From an uncultured Caldilineaceae bacterium (GTDB lineage: Bacteria; Chloroflexota; Anaerolineae; Caldilineales; Caldilineaceae): a stretch of 64,000 nt of DNA. Location: assembly GCA_951812725.1 (NCBI GenBank), contig OX638330.1, positions 2,046,001 to 2,110,000 of the forward strand, given 5' to 3'. Each line of letters opens with the position of its first letter. The first letter of the stretch is position 1. The notes beneath the pieces were generated by a model, which was not told where the DNA came from, made no database searches, and saw nothing but the letters and a program-made list of their open reading frames with translations. The translations under genes were made by a program, and so were the position numbers. Positions 53,367 through 62,368 of the stretch are shown here, piece by piece.

Positions 53367-54347
53367 TCAGGCGCCCAGTATGCCCAAGGATTGCTCGTCC
53401 TGGCTGAAAAATTCGGCGACTGGACTTTCCACTCGTCCGTAGCCGCTCCAGATCTTGAAGCCCAGCAGTGCCAATAGTTCTGGCGACGCTTCTTTAAGCA
53501 TTTCGGGTCGGGCCCCAATCGCAAAATTTTCCTGGGGTCGGAACTGGGGGCCGCAGAAGGTTGTCAGCAAACCGTAGCGGTTCCTGTCACTTATGTTGGC
53601 ACCGGTTCCGTGCCAGAGCCTGCCGTCGAAAATCATTGCCGTGCCTGCCAACCCTTCCGCGGCCAGCGTATCCTCGTTGTCGTTATTCGCTTTTGGAGGT
53701 CGGCCTCGTAGGTGACTACCGGGTACAAAGCGAGTGCCCCCGTTCTCGCTGCTGAAATCGTTGAGCATCCACATGACGTTAACGCACACGCATGGTGCGA
53801 CCATTGCTGGTTCTTCATCGCCGGCCAAATTGGGCCTTTCGCGGGAAATTGAACCAACAGGAATCGGTGAAGGCCCGCGGTCAATGGGGTGAGGCATCCA
53901 CCACTGATCGGTATGCAGATTCATGGGGGCGCCGCCCGGCTTGGCAATGTTGGCAGAATAGCTTGACAGCAGATAGTCATCACCCATGACGTGATCGACG
54001 ACGGCGCGCACGCTTGGTGTGGAAAGGATTTGGCAGAAAATCCGGCCCTTGTTGACAAGCATCCACACCCGTTGATTTACTCCGCCGGCTGTAGCGGTGT
54101 AGGCTTGTTGTTTGAGCCGGCCTTCTTTGTCCGTAAATGCACCCCACTGCTGCTTCGGGCCTCCATCCTCGAAGGCCGCGCCCAGCTCGAGTTCGGCGAC
54201 CGCCTGCTCCTTGAGCCGTTTTAGTGCAGCCGCCACGTCATCAGGCTCTAAGGCGTTGGCGATCAGGCAATAGCCAAATTCTTCAATATCCAACTTGGCC
54301 TGTTCGAAATTCGCGGTCGCTGTGGGTAGGTGTCGAGTGGTTTGCAT
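53367..54347 (-). CDS. Phytanoyl-CoA dioxygenase-family protein 4
   Basis: A 326-residue Fe(II)/2-oxoglutarate oxygenase. Triad His145-x-Asp147 (NLHTDQWW) and His246 (LWHGTGAN), with Arg255/Arg257 downstream. The N-terminal LDIEEFGYCLIANALEPDDV is the usual family start, and a GVNQRVWMLVNKG segment resembles the subgroup that often hydroxylates small polar metabolites. It is separate from the main island, upstream of ftsH on the minus strand with no obvious partner. Not a close copy of the other three by eye. Confidence 0.9.
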   Translation of the reverse strand: MQTTRHLPTATANFEQAKLDIEEFGYCLIANALEPDDVAAALKRLKEQAVAELELGAAFEDGGPKQQWGAFTDKEGRLKQQAYTATAGGVNQRVWMLVNKGRIFCQILSTPSVRAVVDHVMGDDYLLSSYSANIAKPGGAPMNLHTDQWWMPHPIDRGPSPIPVGSISRERPNLAGDEEPAMVAPCVCVNVMWMLNDFSSENGGTRFVPGSHLRGRPPKANNDNEDTLAAEGLAGTAMIFDGRLWHGTGANISDRNRYGLLTTFCGPQFRPQENFAIGARPEMLKEASPELLALLGFKIWSGYGRVESPVAEFFSQDEQSLGILGA

Positions 54348-54647
54348 GTGGTTTCTCCGGGCAGCATTGTTTGCAGTACTCTACTTCATTTTTTTCGAAT
54401 GGGCAACGCTGGCGGCACTTTTTGGCCCCACCTCATGGCTGCACCATTAGAGACATTTTCCTTTAGGGATTTTCACGATAAGCAAGACGTAACATGGCCT
54501 TTCATACCACCTTTTCTTTGCTTCCCGTAAGAGGCTTTCGGCATTACGTTTCACCAGGTCGGCTCGAATCCTGATCAGGAATTTGCTTTGTGCTCACCCT
54601 CTCAGACAGCGGACACAGTCTAACTTGCTAACCTGCCATTACAGTGA

Positions 54648-54707
54648 GGGAAGCTGGAAATTGGAAAGCTTGTAACGGCACAGCCGCTGCAAGCTAAGTC
54701 GCTTCCC
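54648..54707. other. Nested three-stem hairpin of unknown role
   Basis: GGGAAGC (54648-54654) pairs with GCTTCCC (54701-54707), AGCTTG (54667-54672) with CAAGCT (54690-54695), and CGGC with GCCG around an ACA loop (54676-54686). The two inner stems are separated by symmetric three-base spacers. A short T-run (54715-54718) follows on the plus strand. It could be a small RNA or a DNA-level structure. Confidence 0.4.
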
Positions 54708-55087
54708 ATCAACCTTTTAGAGTGCGGCTTAAATGCGAAACAGTCAGCCAATCCCTAGAGCCAACACACTTGTCAGAATGTGAATGGCATATGCCTTCTC
54801 AAGTCGGCGCGCCCCGTCCTGCGAATCGCAAGTCTTGTCGCTTCTTCTCAGCCTTAATCACTTCGCGAATTTCAGGGAAATGCGCGAAAAGGACTCATTG
54901 TTAAGTCAGCAGTGAAATGTCCTGAAATGGGTACACTCAGAGATTAGGTCAAGCGAGGCGCGGGCGGGTCAAAGCCGGCGCTGGAGATGACACGGCTGGC
55001 GCCTGTCGCTTGCTACTGCAGTCCTGGAATTCATTCTAACCTGCATATCCTCTTACAGACGAGGGTTGCGAACAGAGGTGGAATGAA

Positions 55088-55133
55088 AGCCAATCCCAGA
55101 CTGTTTCCAGCGCGGGATTGGCTGTGCTAGAAT
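55088..55133 (+). promoter_or_regulatory. Promoter with overlapping 10-bp palindromic operator candidate
   Basis: Extended -10 TGC-TAGAAT (TAGAAT 55128-55133) with a -35-like TTTCCA (55104-55109). AGCCAATCCC (55088-55097) and GGGATTGGCT (55114-55123) are exact inverses; the right arm lies between -35 and -10, where a repressor would block RNA polymerase. The ATG at 55142 is only eight bases beyond the -10, so the transcript may be leaderless. Confidence 0.45.
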
Positions 55134-55141
55134 TGACGGAT

Positions 55142-56971
55142 ATGAACGAATTCGCTTTGTCATTGGCTGTTCTGATAGCCCCTGTGGGCCCTCCTCTTGT
55201 CCTGACATTGGGCAGCATAGTTCTCTGGGTATTTGGCCGATTTTCCCGTCCTATGGCGCGATTGCACTTCGTTGGGAGCGCGACGGGAATCCTCAGTGGG
55301 GTAGCCTTGCTCTTCTGGGGTGGGGCGGCAGCACTGACGGTTGCCCTGCGTGTGCAGCCTGTTGCTCCAACTTTCAGCATACCCTGGCAGCCTTTCTTTT
55401 CCACGGGCGCCGATATTCTGTGGGTAAGCAACGGATGGAACTGGTATGTTTCATGCCTAATCCTTCTGTTGGGGGGCGGCGGTTTGCTGTTCAGCGGCAT
55501 TTCCGGCCAGAGTCGCGATCTGACTTCCGACGAGAACTGGCACGGCAGAGCGATGACACTAGCCTTGTCACTCAATGCAATTGCCAGCGCATTATTTTTT
55601 GTCAGCAGCGGAAATCTCCTTACCGTTACGTTGATGTGGGTAGTGATGGATCTTTTTGTCATTGCCCGAAGTGCGGTTGTGCCTGAAGGCCCCGGCCCTT
55701 CCACTACCAGGCAGTTTCAGGGACTGAGCATGATGGGAGCCTTGTTACTTTTGATCGGGCTCCTTCCTGCAGGCCAGGGTGGCCCTGCCGTGCTTCTGGC
55801 TGGCGGCCAACTGCCCCAAGAGACAGTAATTCTTATGTTGCTTGCCGGTGTCATTCGGGCCGGCGTCTACCCTCTACACCTGTGGCTGTTGCCGCAGCGC
55901 GGGGAACGCCTTTATATGCCGGACCGATTAATCGACCAGATACCACCTGCGCTTTGCGGGCTGTGGCTTCTGGGCTGGTCGAGCGGGCTTGCAGGCGAGG
56001 AGCTACTTGCACGGCCTGAAATCGTGGCGCTGGCTTTGTTTGGTTTGCTGGGCTCGGCCATTGCTACGTTCACAACGACGACAAGGCAGGAGCACACGAC
56101 TTTCGTACTGGTCACCGCGGTAGGAATCGCCGGACTTACGAGCATATTGTCAGAGATCCGAGGGCCTGCAGCTGTGCTATGGCCGACGACGACGTTCGCA
56201 TTGGGAGGCGGCCTGTGGCTGATCGGCGAAAGGATCTGGCGCGCATGGCACTGGCAGATACCAATCAGTGTAGGTGTTTTGGCACTTGTCGGTGTTCCAT
56301 TCACTCCTGGATTTCTGACACAATCTGTGGTCGCACAGCTGCTTATGGTGGGAAATTGCGCCGACGATGCCGGTCTTTGTGGGAAATTAGGCGCTCTGAT
56401 GTGGCCCCTGTTTGCGGCCTATATTGTGACTCAGATGATATATGTCTCGTCTCTCCTGCGTAGCTGGGACAACGAGTCTGATGGTAATTCCTTGGCGGAA
56501 TTGAGGCCGGACGGTTGGATCATTGGAAGATTGCTGGTATATGTGGTTGTTCTTGCGATTCCGCTGGCGACTGCAGGTGTGTTTCCCGATATGATAACAA
56601 ATCTCGCCAATCTGCCGGATGCTATTCCCAGCAGCGCCGGGAACCCCCCTAGTGCGGTTGCGAGCTGGCAGGTTTGGCTGACCTTAGCCGGTCCACTCAC
56701 ATTGGGGATTGGTCTTGCCATCGCCCGTTCACAAGTGAGAGAGCTATTGAGAACAGATGGAAATAGAGCCGGCGCGTTGGGGTCAATCAGGAGGTGGTCC
56801 AGCCGAATTGCCAGACTCGCGACTCTGGACTGGATATCGGGCGTTACCAGGTGGGGCACCAGCAGGATGGGAAATGTGTGGGACGTTGGCCTGGAGATTG
56901 TCGAAGGGGCGGGACATATGGGGTGGGTTGTCGTCTTTGGAATTATTGGCTATTTGTTGTTGAGTACGTAG
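55142..56971 (+). CDS. Complex-I/Mrp antiporter-like membrane subunit (NuoM/N-type), divergent
   Basis: A 609-residue polytopic membrane protein with about 13-14 hydrophobic helices, resembling the proton-conducting antiporter-like subunits of complex I and Mrp. The best landmark is AGVIRAGVYPLHLWLLP, matching the family motif in which Lys normally precedes PFHxWLP by five residues; here that Lys is Arg. The HAATMV-type segment that normally follows is missing. The C-terminal 100 residues carry a cytoplasmic amphipathic region (IRRWSSRIARLATLDW) and a final helix. ATG 55142 is taken as the start. No NuoBCD, NuoEFG or other Nuo gene is nearby. Confidence 0.7.
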   Translation: MNEFALSLAVLIAPVGPPLVLTLGSIVLWVFGRFSRPMARLHFVGSATGILSGVALLFWGGAAALTVALRVQPVAPTFSIPWQPFFSTGADILWVSNGWNWYVSCLILLLGGGGLLFSGISGQSRDLTSDENWHGRAMTLALSLNAIASALFFVSSGNLLTVTLMWVVMDLFVIARSAVVPEGPGPSTTRQFQGLSMMGALLLLIGLLPAGQGGPAVLLAGGQLPQETVILMLLAGVIRAGVYPLHLWLLPQRGERLYMPDRLIDQIPPALCGLWLLGWSSGLAGEELLARPEIVALALFGLLGSAIATFTTTTRQEHTTFVLVTAVGIAGLTSILSEIRGPAAVLWPTTTFALGGGLWLIGERIWRAWHWQIPISVGVLALVGVPFTPGFLTQSVVAQLLMVGNCADDAGLCGKLGALMWPLFAAYIVTQMIYVSSLLRSWDNESDGNSLAELRPDGWIIGRLLVYVVVLAIPLATAGVFPDMITNLANLPDAIPSSAGNPPSAVASWQVWLTLAGPLTLGIGLAIARSQVRELLRTDGNRAGALGSIRRWSSRIARLATLDWISGVTRWGTSRMGNVWDVGLEIVEGAGHMGWVVVFGIIGYLLLST

Positions 56972-57220
56972 TCGTTTCCGCATTTTGAGGACATTGTTGT
57001 AACAGCAGTGGTCAGATTCAAGCGATAGTTGCTCAAATTTATTTGGCTTACGTGGAGTTAGCCCTGCCATCATAGCCCATGGAGTCTTCCGCTGGTCGGC
57101 AAGAGTGCCTTCCATATCGTAAACTCCAAGGGGGCAAGTGGACTGGTTGAATGGTCAGCGCTCTACTGCAGTTGAAGAATATGGTTAAAGAATTATTCGT
57201 TTTATTAGAGAACAGATATC

Positions 57221-57964
57221 ATGGCTGAGTTATGGGCTTCAGTTCCGGCACATGTGATATTGGGAATTGTCGCGGGTCTCCCTGTTATCTTGTGGGACTG
57301 GCGAATAGCCTTGCCCGGATTGCTAATCGTCCAGATCGGAGTTAGCGGGTTGGTTGGGGCAGTCTATGGACTTTCGGTGCCTTGGCCGGCGGTCCATTTG
57401 AGCGTACTGTTCATAGCCTTTCTGATACTCCTGCTTTCGATATTACAAACAAGCAATGTCCACGTCCATCAATCTGGAGAGTTCAGTTCCAGGCTCTTTC
57501 GATTGCTTGTACTGGGAATAGCGGCTTTGATGGTTTGGAACGCCAGCGACGGGATTGAATTGCCCCTTCTCAGCGATGCTTCCAAAATGCTGTTTCTTTG
57601 GTTGGCGGCTGTGGCGTTACTTACCCTCGGAATGACAGAAACAGCGCTCTTTGGAGGTGTCGGTCTTTTGTTGTGGTTGATTCCTGTTCAAGCGTTTCTG
57701 TCCGTATTGTTTCCTCTGCCCGCCGTTATAGTGATGCTGGGAATTCTGCAGCTCCTGGTGGCATTGGCCTGTAGCTATCTGATATTGGCCGAGGACGACG
57801 TACTGACATCATATGAAGTGCCATCTACTGACCCCGACCTGGAACCAGGGATCCAACGCCGTCAGAGTATTGCAGCTGGCGCACAGGTCCTCTGGTACGG
57901 CTGCGCCTACTGGTTCTTCTCCTTGGTCGGCCGCCGCCAGAAGACGGTGGTTCGCAATGGTTAA
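57221..57964 (+). CDS. Polytopic membrane protein between the antiporter-like subunits
   Basis: A 247-residue protein with about seven predicted transmembrane helices (starting near residues 12-28, 30-50, 58-77, 92-108, 123-142, 145-172 and 172-190) and a soluble tail with a final hydrophobic stretch (WYGCAYWFFSLVG). I do not recognise a family. Its place between two antiporter-like subunits suggests the role of a small Nuo/Mrp subunit (for example an equivalent of NuoJ/K or MrpB/C), but this rests on position only. The stretch 56972-57220 upstream is 249 bases of non-coding DNA. The ATG has only a weak AGAGA upstream. Confidence 0.65.
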   Translation: MAELWASVPAHVILGIVAGLPVILWDWRIALPGLLIVQIGVSGLVGAVYGLSVPWPAVHLSVLFIAFLILLLSILQTSNVHVHQSGEFSSRLFRLLVLGIAALMVWNASDGIELPLLSDASKMLFLWLAAVALLTLGMTETALFGGVGLLLWLIPVQAFLSVLFPLPAVIVMLGILQLLVALACSYLILAEDDVLTSYEVPSTDPDLEPGIQRRQSIAAGAQVLWYGCAYWFFSLVGRRQKTVVRNG

Positions 57965-58248
57965 GAAGCCTCAGATGGCCGTTCGTTTCGAGGGCCATAT
58001 TTAGGGGGGAAACGCATTGCGAATCATAAGGGCCGATAAGTCAGGTCTGACAGGTATTCAGTTGTTTTGCGGACTTCGTTAGGAAACTTGGTGTCAGCCA
58101 GGAATTTCCATGGTTGTATCCAGGCTTTACGTGCAAATGCTGAGGTAACCGCATATTTTGGCGAGCGCCCTCTCTGGGCTGTCGCCAAACAAGGCGAACG
58201 ATCGAGGAATGCTCAAAGTGAAGGCCATTAATTGAACAGCTGCGTTCC

Positions 58249-59667
58249 ATGATCCAATTTGCCCTACCCTCATTTTTGTTCAGCCTCCTATTGCTGGAAG
58301 TGTTGTCCAGCTACATCTTTCGCCGCTGGGAACGGGGTGTCTCGCTCATAAATGGCGGGATACTGAATCTCGTCGCGGTTCTACTTTGGCGGCTTCCCTC
58401 CGATACACTCTCGTTTTCCATCCCATTTGTTCCTGTCACTTTGGATCTGCGGGCAGGAATATGGGAATACGGCTTCCGCTTCCAATTGACACAGAACAAT
58501 GAACCTATAGTGGTTATTGTTCTCCTATTGCTAGGGACCGGGATGCTGTTGACGGCAGTTGCGAGCCAAGGCATAGTTTTTCCTCCCTCCATGCTACTGA
58601 TCGGTGCTGGCTATATCGGGATAGCGCTAATGGTCGACGCCCCTATCTCGCCGGTCTTTCTTGCCCCCGTTTCTATTGCAATCTTAATGACGGTAAGCGT
58701 GTTTCCCATTCAGGCCGGCCTCACCGGTGAAGCGCTGGGTTCCTTAAGAGCGATTCTTCCGCCGATTCTCGCGACTCCGTTTATTCTGCTCGCTGCTTGG
58801 AATATGGAACAGGTGCCCCTTAATCCGCAGGATATACGCCTTGCTGCAGGCGGGGCGCAGCTGCTGGGAGTAGGTCTGCTTGTTTTGCTAGCGCCAGTTC
58901 CCCTCCATAGTGCCCAACCGCAATTGGGAGAATCTTCCCCGCCAGTTGCGATGGCTCTGACCATTCTGCTTTACCAGACTTTGGCACTTTTTCTTTACTT
59001 TCAGGCAACATCGAGTTTCCCATTGCTGTTCGGTAGTACCGCGTTGAACGTGTGGTTGACGTCAACAGCCGCGATCACTCTGGTCTGGGGAGGCGTGGCG
59101 GCGGCGGCGGCCAGCCATCCAGGGCGACTATTGGGCTATGCGATGCTACATGACTGGGGACTAATCCTCCTGCTCCTCGCCGGTTCTGACGACCGCAGTC
59201 GTCCGATGGTGGTCTCTCTGTTTGCCTTGCGTATTCTTAGCACCATGAGCGCAGCCGCGGGACTGGCGCAATTGCGGCAGGCGACGGGCAGCCTGGAACC
59301 TGACAGGCTTCAGGGTGTGGGAGCTCGATTGCCATGGAGTACGGCGGCTTTTCTACTGGGCAGCCTGGGATTGGCCGGTTTCCCTTTGACAGCGGGGTTT
59401 TCCGGGCACTGGTCGGCAATACAGGCACTGGCAGAGGGCGACTGGCGCTTTGCTGCGGTCGTGCTGATCGCCAGTGGCAGTGTAATCTTCGGTTTCGTAC
59501 GCATGGTTGGAATTTTCTTTGGCCGTTTGGAAAATGCCCATGTGCCCCGTGAACGGCCGTTGGGGGTGGTCTTTTCTGTGTTAGCGATTCTTCTGGTCAC
59601 GGGAATGGCTATCGTGCCGCAGCTCTTCGAAGGACCGATCTCCAGAACGTTGCTGTCGTTTGACTGA
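58249..59667 (+). CDS. NuoN/MrpD-like antiporter-type membrane subunit, divergent
   Basis: A 472-residue polytopic membrane protein with about 13-14 helices, resembling the ND2/NuoN branch. LAPVPLHSAQPQLGESSPPVAMAL aligns with the family motif (Lys, four residues, PFHxWxPD, then a small loop and PTPV). Here the Lys position is Leu, and the Trp and Asp are also lost. The later segment LLGSLGLAGFPLTAGFSGHW is the well-conserved GxPPxxGFxxK-type motif, with the terminal Lys replaced. It is the third member of a local membrane module. The preceding 284 bases have no visible gene. Probably a non-pumping or altered relative. Confidence 0.72.
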   Translation: MIQFALPSFLFSLLLLEVLSSYIFRRWERGVSLINGGILNLVAVLLWRLPSDTLSFSIPFVPVTLDLRAGIWEYGFRFQLTQNNEPIVVIVLLLLGTGMLLTAVASQGIVFPPSMLLIGAGYIGIALMVDAPISPVFLAPVSIAILMTVSVFPIQAGLTGEALGSLRAILPPILATPFILLAAWNMEQVPLNPQDIRLAAGGAQLLGVGLLVLLAPVPLHSAQPQLGESSPPVAMALTILLYQTLALFLYFQATSSFPLLFGSTALNVWLTSTAAITLVWGGVAAAAASHPGRLLGYAMLHDWGLILLLLAGSDDRSRPMVVSLFALRILSTMSAAAGLAQLRQATGSLEPDRLQGVGARLPWSTAAFLLGSLGLAGFPLTAGFSGHWSAIQALAEGDWRFAAVVLIASGSVIFGFVRMVGIFFGRLENAHVPRERPLGVVFSVLAILLVTGMAIVPQLFEGPISRTLLSFD

Positions 59668-59777
59668 CCAAAAACTGTCAGAACCTCCCTATTCGACATC
59701 TGATAGAGAATGATAGTCCACTCCTGCTAGTCTGATGGGTACAGGGACTGGACGATCGTTTCTCGTCATACGCGCCT

Positions 59778-61205
59778 ATGCTTATGCGTTCGGTGGATTT
59801 GCTATGTCGCGCAAGAAATACTCACGCAAGGAGACTCGTCATCTGCTTTAATTCGGACGCTCGTTCGTCGAGAATCAAGGGCTTTTACAACCGAAGTCTG
59901 TCTGCTCGAGTTGCCCTCATTGGCGAGTGGGGGGATCTGACCAGCGATAAGAGGGACCTGCTGTCTGAGAGTATCGCCATAGAACAGGCCGACATGATGA
60001 TTGAGAACGTCGTTGGCCGGTTTGCGCTGCCGTTGGGAATAGGTGCCAATTTTCGGATTAATGGGCAGGATTATCTCGTTCCAATGGCGATAGAAGAACC
60101 TTCTGTCGTGGCTGCCGTCAGTTCTGGCGCCCTACTAGCTCGTTCCGGGGGAGGCTTCTCGACCTCCAGCACAGATCCAGTGATGATTGCCCAGGTTCAA
60201 TTGCTCGACGTGCCAGATGCAGCGAAGGCAGAGAGCGCAATATTGGCGGCAAAGGATCAGATATTGGTTGCCGCCGACACCAGCCCAACTTTAACGCGTT
60301 TGGGTGGAGGCCCGAAAGAGATTGAGGTGCGTCGGCTGACCGGCACGCCGGCGGGGCCAATGCTTATTGTTCATCTGCTGATTGACTGTCAGGACGCGAT
60401 GGGCGCCAACGCCGCCAACACCGCCGCGGAAGCAGCTGCGCCTTTGCTGGAACGGCTCAGTGGAGGCCGTGCAGGGCTACGCATCCTCTCAAATCTCAGT
60501 GACAGACGACGTGCTTGGGCGGAGGTCGAGATACCGGCCGACGCATTCAACCGCAATGCCTTTTCCGGCAGCGAGGTTATCCACGGCATCGCTGAGGCAA
60601 ACGCGTTCGCTTGTGCGGATCCTTACCGAGCAGCGACTCACAACAAAGGCATATTCAATGGTGTGGACGCGGTGCTTCTGGCCACTGGAAACGATTGGCG
60701 CGCGGTGGAAGCCGGGGCACATGCCTGGGCTGCACGCGATGGACAGTACCGTGCGCTTACAGACTGGCATGTGCGCGGCCGCGCAGATTCGGAGTCTCTG
60801 TATGGTCGCCTAGAGCTACCTCTTGCGGTCGGTACCGTGGGTGGAGCGACGCGGAGCCATCCATCAGCCAGATTGGCATTGAGAATCCTGGGACTGGACG
60901 TGCAGGGGGAAGCTCCACTCGAGAGTGATACGGGAAGGCCGCTAGCCAGCGAAGACGCGGAGGAACGTCAGCGGGGGGCGAGGGCTCTGAGCGAGATTAT
61001 CGCGGCAGTTGGCTTGGCCCAGAACCTGGCGGCGCTACGGGCGTTAGTAACCACAGGCATTCAGCATGGGCACATGCGTCTTCATGCCCGTCAGATGGCG
61101 GCGTCCGCAGGAGCAGTCGGGGACGCGGTCGAGCATATTGCCGGGCAGATGGTGGCGGAAAGAAATATAAGGGTAGAACGTGCCAAAGAGTTGCTACGAG
61201 AGTAG
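59778..61205 (+). CDS. mvaA: Hydroxymethylglutaryl-CoA reductase (class II)
   Basis: A 475-residue class II HMG-CoA reductase interconverting HMG-CoA and mevalonate. Catalytic residues by family alignment: Glu76 (ENVVG), Lys290 (HNKGI), Asp306 (GNDWRAVEAG) and His432 (GHMRLHA). The coenzyme motif is DAMGAN (206-211). An extra stretch of about 20 residues (about 378-400, LESDTGRPLASEDAEERQRG) precedes the last helix. The first 32 residues are not homologous to the family start (SRIKGFYNRS). A strong AAGGAG at 59828-59833 lies inside this extension with no ATG/GTG/TTG at proper spacing, so the true start is uncertain. HMG-CoA synthase follows 56 bases later. Confidence 0.93.
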   Translation: MLMRSVDLLCRARNTHARRLVICFNSDARSSRIKGFYNRSLSARVALIGEWGDLTSDKRDLLSESIAIEQADMMIENVVGRFALPLGIGANFRINGQDYLVPMAIEEPSVVAAVSSGALLARSGGGFSTSSTDPVMIAQVQLLDVPDAAKAESAILAAKDQILVAADTSPTLTRLGGGPKEIEVRRLTGTPAGPMLIVHLLIDCQDAMGANAANTAAEAAAPLLERLSGGRAGLRILSNLSDRRRAWAEVEIPADAFNRNAFSGSEVIHGIAEANAFACADPYRAATHNKGIFNGVDAVLLATGNDWRAVEAGAHAWAARDGQYRALTDWHVRGRADSESLYGRLELPLAVGTVGGATRSHPSARLALRILGLDVQGEAPLESDTGRPLASEDAEERQRGARALSEIIAAVGLAQNLAALRALVTTGIQHGHMRLHARQMAASAGAVGDAVEHIAGQMVAERNIRVERAKELLRE

Positions 61206-61261
61206 AGTGGCCGCCTTGCCGGCCCATAGGGCCGAACTATGTGTTCCAGAGGAATAAACCA

Positions 61262-62368
61262 ATGTTGAATCAGCCGGTTAGTCCAGTAGGAATAGTGGGA
61301 TATGGAGCCTACGTCCCGCGCTACCGCTTGCCGGGAGCAGAGATCAGCCGCATCTGGAGCGGCGAGATTGGCGTGGCAGGCTCAGGGTCAGGTCATTACG
61401 ACGAAGCTACATCGCAGCGAACGGATAGCAGTCCAGTGAAGGAAAAAGCAGTGCCGGGGCTTGATGAAGACACTGCAACCATGAGCATTGAGGCAGCCCG
61501 CAACGCGCTTGAGCGCTCGCAGGTCGACCCCCAGGACATTGGCGCCGTGTGGGTGGGGAGCGAAAGTCATCCTTATGCGGTTAAGCCGACAGGAACCATA
61601 GTGGCGGAGGCAATTGGCGCAACTCCTTCAGTAGTGGCGGGGGACTGGCAGTTTGCTTGCAAGGCCGGGACAGAGGCACTGCAGGCGGCAATCGGTCTTG
61701 TAGGCAGCAAAATGGCCCCATATGGCCTGGCAGTTGGAATGGACACTGCGCAGAGCCGGCCGGGTGATGCGCTGGAATACACAGCCGGCGCGGGCGGTGC
61801 GGCGATTCTGGTCGGAGCCGCCAGTGAATCTCTTGCCGTCATAGAGCGGAGTTTGAGTTACGTCTCCGATACAACCGATTTCTGGCGAAGGCCCGGAAGT
61901 CAATATCCCAGTCATGCAGAACGATTCAGTGGGGACCCCGGCTACTTCGGGCACGTAATTCCTGCTGCCGAGCAGATGATGCAGGAGATGGGGCTGACCG
62001 CTTCGGAATTCGACCATGTGGTTGTACACCAGCCGAACCTGAAATTTCCGGTACGGGCGATGCGTGCGCTGGGATTCAGGGAGGATCAGTGGAAGAGCGG
62101 ACTGCTTGTCGGAGAGATAGGCAACACGTACGCAGGTTCCGCGCTTGTCGGCCTGACAGCTATACTTGACGCCGCCTCGCAGGGGCAGCTGGTGCTCGTT
62201 GTCAGTTACGGCAGCGGAGCAGGTTCGGACGCCTTCCTGTTGCGCACAACTGAGCGTGTTGTTGGGGCACAGAGTCTCGCTCCCCGAACTTGGGATTACC
62301 TTAGTCGCCGCATCGAAATAGACTATGCGCAATATGTGCGTTTGCGGGGCAAACTGGCTATCAACTGA
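61262..62368 (+). CDS. Hydroxymethylglutaryl-CoA synthase, archaeal-type
   Basis: A 368-residue thiolase-fold enzyme condensing acetyl-CoA with acetoacetyl-CoA to HMG-CoA, the first committed step of the mevalonate pathway. Catalytic Cys133 (FACKAGTEAL) and His254 (VVHQPNLKF) are present, with GSGAGSDAF near the C-terminus. The sequence resembles archaeal and Chloroflexota synthases (COG3425) more than the MvaS of Gram-positive cocci. In archaea it is usually clustered with a thiolase and a DUF35 protein; neither is seen here. ATG 61262 has AGAGGA nine bases upstream; GTG 61241 is less likely. Paired with HMG-CoA reductase, it supplies mevalonate for isoprenoids. Confidence 0.92.
   Translation: MLNQPVSPVGIVGYGAYVPRYRLPGAEISRIWSGEIGVAGSGSGHYDEATSQRTDSSPVKEKAVPGLDEDTATMSIEAARNALERSQVDPQDIGAVWVGSESHPYAVKPTGTIVAEAIGATPSVVAGDWQFACKAGTEALQAAIGLVGSKMAPYGLAVGMDTAQSRPGDALEYTAGAGGAAILVGAASESLAVIERSLSYVSDTTDFWRRPGSQYPSHAERFSGDPGYFGHVIPAAEQMMQEMGLTASEFDHVVVHQPNLKFPVRAMRALGFREDQWKSGLLVGEIGNTYAGSALVGLTAILDAASQGQLVLVVSYGSGAGSDAFLLRTTERVVGAQSLAPRTWDYLSRRIEIDYAQYVRLRGKLAIN

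Larger units (their letters stand above)
54348..55141. other. Long divergent intergenic region
   Basis: About 790 bases between dioxygenase 4 and the antiporter-like gene, with no protein-like ORF. It contains a nested hairpin (54648-54707) and, at its right end, a 10-bp inverted repeat overlapping a promoter (55088-55133). Confidence 0.55.

Noticed and set aside
54722-54904. 60-codon frame in the long gap before the antiporter-like gene
   Set aside because: No ribosome site; Cys/Arg/Ser-rich and without a plausible fold.
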